Source of the DNA: CAYTOF01 sp964439435 | Lineage (GTDB): Bacteria > Bacillota > Clostridia > Oscillospirales > QAMX01 | DNA: 7,492 nt | Direction: 5' to 3' | Assembly: GCA_964439435.1 (NCBI GenBank) | Contig: CAYTOF010000084.1 | Location: 1-7,492, forward strand | Shown: in pieces, positions 1 through 5,830 of the stretch | How positions within the stretch are numbered: position 1 is the stretch's first letter | How the letters are laid out: the number at the start of each line of letters is the position of its first letter | Notes under the pieces: model-generated | What the model was told of the DNA's origin: nothing | The model's database searches: none | Seen by the model: the letters and a program-made list of their open reading frames with translations, nothing else | Made by a program: the position numbers and the translations under genes

Positions 1-1
1 A

Positions 2-1282
2 GGTTCCTTTGAACTGTACCGCGCTGAGCGAGAAATTGATTCTCCCTTTATGCCCATTGGCGAAAAACTGGCCACCGCAGAGGCGGACGGCGACGGTTTT
101 GTGCGTTTTGGGGCGTATCCACATGGCTGGTATATTGTTATAGAAGCAGATGCTCCCGAAGGCTATGTCAAAACAGACGATACCGTCGTGGCACTTGTGG
201 ACACCTGGGAAAACGATGGCGTTTTTTATGCGAGCGCGTATTACTATGGTGAGCATATAATTGCAGACAAAGAAGGCGGCGTTTGTTACACTGACTTTGA
301 CGATGAGATAGAACCGATTATCGGTTATGCCGCACTGGCAAACGAAAAAGCGCCTGTAGAAGAACCAACAGATATGCCGAGCACCGACATTGTCATCATG
401 AAAGTCGATGAGAAGGGCAACAAACTCTCGGGCGGGGAGTTTGAGTTGTATGCGGTGGATTATGATGACGATACAGATGAACATAAAGATACATATGTCG
501 CAACAACCGCGGCTGTAAAAGGCGTTGTCAAATTTGAAAATGTTCCCATGGGACTTTATCTTGTTATAGAAACGGCGACACCGGAGGAGCATCTTGCTAC
601 AAATGATGAGATTTGGGTACAAATCGAGATAGTCTCACAAGCGATCCCAACGGGGGAGACCTCGGATCCTGAAAATGATGAAATTATCATCGACATAGTT
701 TATTTCTCGGACAATGTCATAGAAGATGAAGCGGGCTTTACAGTTTCTGACATTGAAGAGACAGAGAGCACCGTCGGCTATGCCGCCTTTGTCAATAAAA
801 AAGATGACACTGTGCAAGGCAGTATAAAGATAGTCAAGCTCGACAAAGACGATGGCAGGCTCAAGGGCGCGAAGTTGGGGCTTTATGACACCGCCGACAA
901 CAAAATCGCCGAAGCCGTGACCGGAGAAGACGGCATTGCCCTCTTTGAGAATCTGCCCCTTGGCAAATACGTCGTCAAAGAGCTTGATGCACCTGAGGGC
1001 TTCAAGGCGATGGAGGAAGAGTTCGATGTGGAGCTCACCACGGAGGAAGCAGACAAGCTCTATGCCCTGACCAACGCCGCCAAAGACACGGAAGACCTCG
1101 GCAGCTGGAAAGAAATAGACGAGCTGCCGCCCTATGAGTCGGGTGATGTGGATGAACCCGGCGAACTGCCCGAAGCCGGCGGCACATCAGCCTCTATGAT
1201 TTTGCTTGCCATGGGCACACCGCTCATCTCTGCGGGCACTGTCCTCGGGCTGTTCCGCAGAAAAAGACAGGCAAGGATATAG
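2..1282 (+). CDS. Cna_B/SpaA-repeat surface protein with LPEAG wall anchor (5' end missing)
   Basis: Probable sortase-anchored surface stalk or adhesin. The reading frame is open to the left edge, and the first visible codons (GSFELY) are already inside a Cna_B-like domain, so the first in-window ATG at 50 is internal. About 426 residues are visible. Domain A (1 to about 118) lacks its first strand. Domain B starts at residue 129 (DIVIMKVDEKGN) and ends in GYAAFVNKK. Domain C starts at about 274 (SIKIVKLDKDDG) and is the shorter, canonical Cna_B type with an E-box-like VVKELDAPEGF and ALTN near its end. The Lys, Glu and Asn of the usual isopeptide triad are visible in B and C. An acidic Pro/Gly linker leads to LPEAG at 389-393, a hydrophobic stretch and a basic RRKRQARI tail, the standard layout of a cell-wall sorting signal. 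The next gene encodes a relative with a near-identical anchor. The family call is strong; the ligand is unknown. Confidence 0.9.
   Translation, partial: GSFELYRAEREIDSPFMPIGEKLATAEADGDGFVRFGAYPHGWYIVIEADAPEGYVKTDDTVVALVDTWENDGVFYASAYYYGEHIIADKEGGVCYTDFDDEIEPIIGYAALANEKAPVEEPTDMPSTDIVIMKVDEKGNKLSGGEFELYAVDYDDDTDEHKDTYVATTAAVKGVVKFENVPMGLYLVIETATPEEHLATNDEIWVQIEIVSQAIPTGETSDPENDEIIIDIVYFSDNVIEDEAGFTVSDIEETESTVGYAAFVNKKDDTVQGSIKIVKLDKDDGRLKGAKLGLYDTADNKIAEAVTGEDGIALFENLPLGKYVVKELDAPEGFKAMEEEFDVELTTEEADKLYALTNAAKDTEDLGSWKEIDELPPYESGDVDEPGELPEAGGTSASMILLAMGTPLISAGTVLGLFRRKRQARI
1161..1237 (+). repeat. Duplicated sorting-signal segment, copy 1
   Basis: This 77-base segment encodes the LPEAG motif and most of the membrane segment. 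It matches 3849-3925 at 72 of 77 positions by direct comparison. The flanking parts of the two genes are much less alike, so the 3' ends appear homogenised or recently duplicated. Confidence 0.85.
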
Positions 1283-1318
1283 GTGTTTGGCTTAGATAAG
1301 AAAGTGTAATATAAAGTA

Positions 1319-1368
1319 TAAACAAGGATGGCCCTGTTCGAAGAAAAGAACAGGGCCATCCTTGTTTA
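1319..1368. terminator. Perfect 21-bp hairpin after the first surface-protein gene
   Basis: Arms 1319-1339 and 1348-1368 are perfect reverse complements around an 8-base loop (1340-1347). The outer part of the stem is AT-rich (TAAAC/GTTTA) and the inner part GC-rich. It begins 36 bases after the stop codon of the upstream gene, which fits a terminator. The T-rich part lies within the 3' arm rather than forming a clean run after it, so it is not a textbook intrinsic terminator. Being symmetrical, it could act on either strand, or stabilise the 3' end of the mRNA. Confidence 0.7.
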
Positions 1369-1499
1369 CGCATAAATCCATGACAAGCTTATGGGAGAAA
1401 AGATGAGCAATACAAACAAAAGAGCGGTAAGCAACGCAAAAAGATGAGGGAATAAGAGGGTATTTAAGCAATAAATCCATAAAAACAACAAAATAGTTG
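1369..1499. other. A-rich non-coding spacer upstream of the second surface-protein gene
   Basis: With the hairpin before it and the promoter after it, this makes up the 324-base gap between the two surface-protein genes. It is A-rich on the plus strand and carries no convincing gene. A 10-base direct repeat (ATAAATCCAT) occurs at 1372-1381 and 1471-1480. A tiny frame at 1403-1447 (14 codons) encodes KRAVS, also found at the N terminus of the next gene's signal peptide; this may be a remnant or chance. Confidence 0.5.
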
Positions 1500-1528
1500 T
1501 TGACAAATATAAATGTGCATGATAATAT
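1500..1528 (+). promoter_or_regulatory. Probable sigma-A-type promoter of the second surface-protein gene
   Basis: A perfect -35 box TTGACA (1500-1505) is followed by an AT-rich -10 region. GATAAT at 1521-1526 (15-base spacing) and TAATAT at 1523-1528 (17-base spacing) are the two candidates. Transcription would start near 1535, giving a leader of about 70 bases before the ATG at 1607. The -35 is very good; the exact -10 is uncertain. Confidence 0.65.
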
Positions 1529-1532
1529 AAAT

Positions 1533-1550
1533 TTGACTATATTATGTCAA
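1533..1550. promoter_or_regulatory. Short dyad at the predicted transcription start, possible operator
   Basis: TTGAC (1533-1537) and GTCAA (1546-1550) form an inverted repeat around 8 AT-rich bases, just downstream of the predicted -10 box. A repressor bound here could block initiation. Arms of only 5 bases in AT-rich DNA may be chance. Confidence 0.25.
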
Positions 1551-1592
1551 TAATTTGTCCATGTACACGGCAGCACAGACGAACAATAAAAT

Positions 1593-1598
1593 GAGGGG
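1593..1598 (+). promoter_or_regulatory. Ribosome binding site that sets the start at ATG 1607
   Basis: GAGGGG ends 8 bases before the ATG at 1607, normal spacing for a Firmicute. An in-frame GTG at 1598 overlaps this site and would have no ribosome binding site of its own. The protein is therefore read from MSKSKRAVS rather than MRCMSK. Confidence 0.75.
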
Positions 1599-1606
1599 TG
1601 CGATGT

Positions 1607-3970
1607 ATGTCAAAGTCTAAAAGAGCAGTTTCTTTACTTATCGCGTTTTTAATGTTGCTCGGACTGATGCCCTTTGGCATGTTGGCAGACGGGCCGACCG
1701 GCGAATTGCCGGATATCGTGATTATGAAGGTGGACGAAGAGGGGGAGGGCCTTTCCGGGGGATCCTATTCATTGTATGAAGCGACGGTGGATTCCGCAAA
1801 CGGTGCGCTCACCACAGGGGATTTTATAACAACCGAGTCGGCGGTGGACGGTTTTATAAATTTCGGACAGCATCCGGAAGGATGGTATGTCATAGAGGAA
1901 GACCAAGCGCCGCCGGGTTATTTGACGACAAACGACATGGCCGTCGTGCATATAACCCATTTTTATGACGAAGCCACAGATTCGTATTTTTACGCAAGCG
2001 TGTACTTTGGGGACAACATCATTTTAGATGAGGACGGCAGTTTTTGCTCCGACTCCCCGGGCTCCGGCTTACTTAATTATGACATAGCAGAGCTTGACAT
2101 CGGCTATGTCGCTTTTGTCAATAAGGCAGTGCCCGGCATTGTCATCAAGAAAGTGGATGAGGATGGCAACCCCCTTAAAGGCGGAGTTTTTAGTTTGTAT
2201 ATTGCCGAGTACCAAGTTGAAGGGGATACACCGTATACTCCGGGTGTCAAAATAAAAACCGCATCGGCAGATGAAAACGGTTTTGTAAACTTCGGAAAAC
2301 AAGTGACATATTATGAATATGTCATCGTGGAGGAAGAGGCGCCGAAGGGTTATATCAAATCAGATGAGATCATTGCTGCGTATATCGACACAGATTTCAT
2401 TGATGAGATCACAGGCGAATATATCATTAGGTATTTCAGCAAAGATATAATTAAGACAGATGATGGAGGGTATTGCTACTATGAAATTTTCACCCCGATA
2501 GACGGCTATGTTCGGGGCTATGCCGCTTTTGTAAACGAAAAAGCTGCGGAAGAGGAAACAGACGCGCCGAGTGCGGAGATAGTCATAATGAAGGTGGACG
2601 GAAGAAAGCAAGATTGGAGCACTGTTCCCCATATCATAGGCAATAATCCAATCAAAGGAGGTTTGTTTGCCCTCAGCAAGTATTCATACGATAATCATAC
2701 TTTCGATTCCGACGAGGATTTTGAGGCCTACCTCGAAACTGTTCCCACAGCGACGGCAGACGAAAACGGTTTCGTCAGATTTCAAAATGTGGGTGTGGGA
2801 GAATACTATATTATTGAGCTGACGCCCCCGGACAATTATATAAAGAGCACTGGTCATGTTAGAGTGCAAGTCAAGTTAGAGGACGATGGCGAAACTTTCG
2901 TAGCATATTATTGCAGTTCCGCTGTTTTGGATGAAGGTGGGGTAGAGGTATCATCTCTTCGCGAAGGGTGGGGGACGCCAAAACGTGGCTATGCGGCTCT
3001 GGTAAACATGAAGTTGCACGATATAGACGTCGTCATAATGAAAGTCGATGAGGACGGCAACCCCCTTAAAGGCGGGCTGTTCGCCCTCAATGAGATTGTC
3101 AGCGAAGAGTTAGTAGAGATAGACACTGCGGCGGCCGATGATGACGGTTTTATCAGATTTAAATTCCCGGGATATACACATTATCTAATCACGGAGCTCG
3201 AAGCACCTTTTGGCTATGCAAATCAGGATGATTCTGTCTATCTCGCAACCGATTGGGATCCCGGTACAGATGATGATACCGTCGAGATATACTATAAAGC
3301 ATTCCATTATGTGCCGGATGAAAACGGTGAAAGGGTTTCCGTCGAAACAATAGAGGATGAAGTAATCGGTTATGCCGCTCTTGTCAACAAAAAGCTGCCG
3401 AGCACCGATATTGTCATAAAGAAGGTCGATGAGAAGGGCAACAATCTCTCCAAAGGTAAATTTGAGCTGTGGTATGTCACAGATTATGATGACGAAACCG
3501 ATGAATATGAGAGCGAAAAAGTAGCGGAAGCTGTGGCAGCAGACGGCGTTGTCAAATTCAAAGGTGTTCCCGAAGGCCTTTATCTCATCAAAGAAACGGC
3601 GGCGCCGGACGGATATCTTGCCACAAATGATGAGATTTGGGTGGATATCGAGATTGAAGAACTAGGCCTCGAAGAAGACGGCTCCTTGGAAAATCCGGAG
3701 TACTATGACATAGTCGTCAAAATAAACTACTATTCTGACAATGTCATAGCAGATGATGATGGATTTACGGTTTTTGAAATGGACGGAGAAGAGAGCACAA
3801 CTGGATTTGCCGCCTTTGTCAACGAGAAAAAACCCGTCGTAGATACAGGCGAGCTGCCCGAAGCCGGTGGCACATCAGCCTCGATGATTTTGCTTGCCGC
3901 GGGCACACCGCTCATCTCTGCGGGCGCTGTTCTGACCCTGTCTCGCAGAAAGAAGCGTGCAAAGATATAA
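1607..3970 (+). CDS. Five-domain Cna_B/SpaA-repeat surface protein with signal peptide and LPEAG anchor
   Basis: A 787-residue secreted, wall-anchored protein, probably an adhesin or stalk. Residues 1 to about 28 form a signal peptide: KSKR, a hydrophobic core, then a likely cut after MLA. Five Cna_B-like domains start near residues 36, 177, 324, 474 and 601 with (I/V)VI(M/K)KVD, continue through a Gly-rich FxLY-like strand, an E-box-like strand such as LIKETAAPDGY, and end in GY(A/V)A(F/L)VN. The expected isopeptide Lys (41, 182, 329, 479, 606) and Asn (172, 310, 467, 594, 739) are present in all five, with Glu in each E-box. The domains are 127-150 residues long, larger than the usual 70-100, with an added strand/turn ending in an acidic Asp/Glu-Gly loop before the last strand. 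Domain 3 has a further insertion in its first loop. LPEAG lies at 750-754, then a hydrophobic segment and RRKKRAKI. No pilin-type YPK motif is seen, so a stalk or adhesin is likelier than a pilus shaft subunit. Confidence 0.93.
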   Translation: MSKSKRAVSLLIAFLMLLGLMPFGMLADGPTGELPDIVIMKVDEEGEGLSGGSYSLYEATVDSANGALTTGDFITTESAVDGFINFGQHPEGWYVIEEDQAPPGYLTTNDMAVVHITHFYDEATDSYFYASVYFGDNIILDEDGSFCSDSPGSGLLNYDIAELDIGYVAFVNKAVPGIVIKKVDEDGNPLKGGVFSLYIAEYQVEGDTPYTPGVKIKTASADENGFVNFGKQVTYYEYVIVEEEAPKGYIKSDEIIAAYIDTDFIDEITGEYIIRYFSKDIIKTDDGGYCYYEIFTPIDGYVRGYAAFVNEKAAEEETDAPSAEIVIMKVDGRKQDWSTVPHIIGNNPIKGGLFALSKYSYDNHTFDSDEDFEAYLETVPTATADENGFVRFQNVGVGEYYIIELTPPDNYIKSTGHVRVQVKLEDDGETFVAYYCSSAVLDEGGVEVSSLREGWGTPKRGYAALVNMKLHDIDVVIMKVDEDGNPLKGGLFALNEIVSEELVEIDTAAADDDGFIRFKFPGYTHYLITELEAPFGYANQDDSVYLATDWDPGTDDDTVEIYYKAFHYVPDENGERVSVETIEDEVIGYAALVNKKLPSTDIVIKKVDEKGNNLSKGKFELWYVTDYDDETDEYESEKVAEAVAADGVVKFKGVPEGLYLIKETAAPDGYLATNDEIWVDIEIEELGLEEDGSLENPEYYDIVVKINYYSDNVIADDDGFTVFEMDGEESTTGFAAFVNEKKPVVDTGELPEAGGTSASMILLAAGTPLISAGAVLTLSRRKKRAKI
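3849..3925 (+). repeat. Duplicated sorting-signal segment, copy 2
   Basis: This matches 1161-1237 at 72 of 77 bases. Two of the five differences change one residue in the membrane segment (Met to Ala); the other three are silent. Confidence 0.85.
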
Positions 3971-4006
3971 GTAAAAGCGATTTGCAGATAAAGCACTTTT
4001 AAAATC

Positions 4007-4046
4007 AAAAACCTCGTCCATCAGCAAAGATGGGCGAGGTTTTTTG
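4007..4046 (+). terminator. Strong intrinsic terminator of the second surface-protein gene
   Basis: Arms 4007-4022 and 4029-4044 pair over 16 bp with one G-T pair around a 6-base loop (AGCAAA). A run of T closes the 3' side (4040-4045). It lies 36 bases after the stop codon. The A-run on the 5' side could make it partly active for minus-strand transcripts too. Confidence 0.9.
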
Positions 4047-4108
4047 TAATATATATTTAGTGATTTACATTGTAGATACCCCTTCGATGACAGAAAAAGA
4101 GTCTATAT

Positions 4109-4160
4109 GGTGGGGCGACCACCCCCGCACGCTTGTCGTGCTTCCCTCACGAGGGAGGGG
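4109..4160. repeat. Cluster of three small hairpins, candidate dispersed intergenic repeat
   Basis: Three dyads follow one another: GGTGG/CCACC (4109-4113/4119-4123), GCACG/CGTGC (4127-4131/4137-4141) and TCCCTC/GAGGGA (4143-4148/4151-4156). The region is markedly G/C-rich next to AT-rich flanks and has no coding frame of note. The layout resembles tandem-hairpin intergenic repeats I recall from gut Clostridia; that comparison is from memory. The rest of the 288-base convergent gap holds no gene. Confidence 0.5.
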
Positions 4161-4192
4161 AATAAGGAGGACCACTCCGGCAACGAAAATGT

Positions 4193-4220
4193 ACGGGCGG
4201 CTTTAATTACGGCCGCCCGT
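4193..4220. terminator. GC-rich palindrome, possible terminator of the minus-strand genes
   Basis: Arms ACGGGCGGC (4193-4201) and GCCGCCCGT (4212-4220) pair perfectly over 9 bp around a 10-base AT-rich loop. On the minus strand this lies 38 bases past the stop of the barrel-protein gene, where a terminator is expected, but only a weak ACATTTT tract follows. It may instead be the outer part of the adjacent hairpin cluster. Confidence 0.5.
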
Positions 4221-4258
4221 TCGGAATGCATATGATAAAATGAGCTTGTGGTTATAAC

Positions 4259-5740
4259 TCAGTTTTTGTCCACGGTGATGAACACAGCGGCGTTTTCCTT
4301 CAACACAACGCTGTAGTTGCCAAAGAGGTCGGAGGTGATCTCGACGGGTTCTCCCTTGAAGTAGGCCGAAACGCGGACATCAGGCTCTGTGATCTTGAAT
4401 GTCACGGGCGTGTTTTTGATGGACTCCATGATAAAGCCGTTGTCGGCTCCCCAGGGGTTTTCTATGTCGAGGAGCATGAGGGCATATCCTCGGCCGTTCT
4501 TTTTCTCAAAATACCCCGCCTGTATGGCCGTGCGTTCGGGGGATTTGAAGTCGGTAAAGACACTCTGCTCACCCTTTGGCACTTCGCCGTAGGCGCTCAG
4601 CATATAGCGAATTGCATGGGAGGAGGAGCCGCGGTCAACATAGAAGGTCTCCTTGTGGTCATACCACATATAGACAGGGGAGAGCTTGTGGAGCTCGTCG
4701 TTCACCGTTTTGAGGATATCGTATTGCCCTGTGATATTGCCCTCCGTGTCCACGACATTTTCTTCCCACCAGCCCGCAGTCCAGCACGCCCAGCTGATGG
4801 CCCTGGCGCCGTATGCGAGGGCGGAGTAGGCCTGATAGCGCAGCATGAGGAGGTTGGTGCTCACATGGTTGTATTTGTTTTTGTTGACCTGAAGCACGAC
4901 CCAGAGGTCGCGGTTGTGCTTGCGACATGCCTTTGAAACGGCCTCATAGCCCATATAAGCCCTGTCAATGCCCCATTCATACATATAGTGGTCATAGGAG
5001 ATGTAATCCAGAGGTACGTGTTTCACATAGCACTCGATGTACTCATCAAAGGTGGAGGCGCCCATGTCCTCAAAACCGGGGCCGGGATTTTGCAGGTTGA
5101 TATAGGGCAATTGATTTGGAAAGCTCTTTTGCACCAGGTCGACAACCTTTTCGTGGTGGGGCATGTCCCAACAGCTCGCCTCGTCGCTGATAGCCAAAGC
5201 CCAGATGGCGGGATGGTCTTTGAATTCCTTGGCTTTTTCCTCGTATAGGGCAAGGGGCCGTTGGACGGCCATTTTGCCGTTGTTTGCGATGTTGCCGCCC
5301 CACCATCCCGGCAAATACCCGACATCCGCCACCACACCGTGTTTGGCAAACAGGTCGAGCAGTTCCGTGTCATAGGGCACACTGCACATATAGTCAATGC
5401 CGCAGTCCGCCAGAGCTTTCACGTGGTCGTCTGTCCAGCAATAGCGGGCAAAACTGTAGGCGCCGATGCAGAGATTGGATCTGTCAAGGCGCAAGCCCTG
5501 CTTTTCGCCGCTGTACAGCTTGCGCAGGGTGTCGGTGGCGCGGAAAAGAGCAGCGGAGTTGACCACTTCACGCCTCTTGGACTTCGCGAGGTAGAAATAC
5601 GCGGCTTCCGCCTCGTATACAGCCTCTTCATTTTCCAAACTGACAGGCCCGAGGTTTTCGATCATCTTCAAAATCTCCATCGAGCCTCTGTTCTTTTGGG
5701 ATGCGGTTGGTTTTTTCGCCGTTTTAGTTGGTTTAGCCAT
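4259..5740 (-). CDS. Glycoside-hydrolase-like (beta/alpha)8-barrel protein with N-terminal helical module
   Basis: A 493-residue protein read from ATG 5740, with AAAGGTG upstream; a longer frame starting at 5779 overlaps the -10 box and is unlikely. Residues 1-20 are Lys/Thr-rich with no signal peptide, so it is probably cytoplasmic. Residues 24-78 (SLENEEAVYEAEAAYFYLAK, ending in ATDTLRKL) resemble the small helical repeat seen in Firmicute surface proteins. Residues 88 to about 360 read as a TIM barrel: IGAYSF, DYMCSVPYD, HPAIWALAISDE (176-187), LDYISYDHY, LWVVLQVN (279-286) and GARAISWACWTAGWW (311-325). Glu187 in SDE sits where clan GH-A enzymes carry the acid/base. The matching nucleophile is unclear; strand LWVVLQ has Gln284. 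Residues from about 400 to the end look like a C-terminal beta-sandwich (RTAIQAGYFEKKNGRGYALM onward). Function in glycan processing is inferred; no specific GH family is claimed. It lies downstream of the propeller-like gene on the same strand but has its own promoter. Confidence 0.75.
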   Translation of the reverse strand: MAKPTKTAKKPTASQKNRGSMEILKMIENLGPVSLENEEAVYEAEAAYFYLAKSKRREVVNSAALFRATDTLRKLYSGEKQGLRLDRSNLCIGAYSFARYCWTDDHVKALADCGIDYMCSVPYDTELLDLFAKHGVVADVGYLPGWWGGNIANNGKMAVQRPLALYEEKAKEFKDHPAIWALAISDEASCWDMPHHEKVVDLVQKSFPNQLPYINLQNPGPGFEDMGASTFDEYIECYVKHVPLDYISYDHYMYEWGIDRAYMGYEAVSKACRKHNRDLWVVLQVNKNKYNHVSTNLLMLRYQAYSALAYGARAISWACWTAGWWEENVVDTEGNITGQYDILKTVNDELHKLSPVYMWYDHKETFYVDRGSSSHAIRYMLSAYGEVPKGEQSVFTDFKSPERTAIQAGYFEKKNGRGYALMLLDIENPWGADNGFIMESIKNTPVTFKITEPDVRVSAYFKGEPVEITSDLFGNYSVVLKENAAVFITVDKN

Positions 5741-5777
5741 TCTTGGTACACACCTTTCCAAAAAAATTTGCAAGTCC

Positions 5778-5806
5778 ATTATAACAGAAGGGACTCAAAA
5801 TAACAA
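5778..5806 (-). promoter_or_regulatory. Extended -10 promoter of the barrel-protein gene
   Basis: Read on the minus strand: TTGTTA (-35, 5806-5801), a 17-base spacer, and a perfect TATAAT (-10, 5783-5778) preceded by TGT, an extended -10. Transcription should start near 5771, leaving a leader of about 30 bases with AAAGGTG at 5757-5751 before the ATG at 5740. It rules out the upstream in-frame ATG at 5779, which lies inside the -10 box. Confidence 0.8.
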
Positions 5807-5830
5807 AGCGATACAAAGCTGAAATGGAGC

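Noticed and set aside
50..52. ATG 50 as the start of the first surface-protein gene
   Set aside because: The frame is open to the left edge and the upstream codons (GSFELY) belong to the same Cna_B-like domain.
1292..1480. 62-codon minus-strand frame across the hairpin
   Set aside because: It runs through the 21-bp inverted repeat and A/T-rich spacer, and its hydrophobic composition follows from that; no ribosome binding site or family resemblance was seen.
1591..1620. Nine-codon frame overlapping the start of the second surface-protein gene
   Set aside because: Its ATG lies in front of the ribosome binding site used by the main gene and has none of its own; probably chance.
1712..3832. CRISPR array or DNA tandem repeat suggested by recurrent short matches
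   Set aside because: The matches (for example GATGAGGA and GGCAACCCCCTTAAAGGCGG) are codons for the repeated KVDEDGNPLKGG motif, spaced by whole protein domains.
1607..3970. Major pilin (shaft subunit) identity for the complete surface protein
   Set aside because: E-box-like strands are present, but no YPK-type pilin motif was found, and no sortase gene or other pilus gene is adjacent in the window.
5261..5803. 180-codon open frame on the plus strand
   Set aside because: It is antisense to the barrel-protein gene and runs through that gene's promoter, with no recognisable domain.
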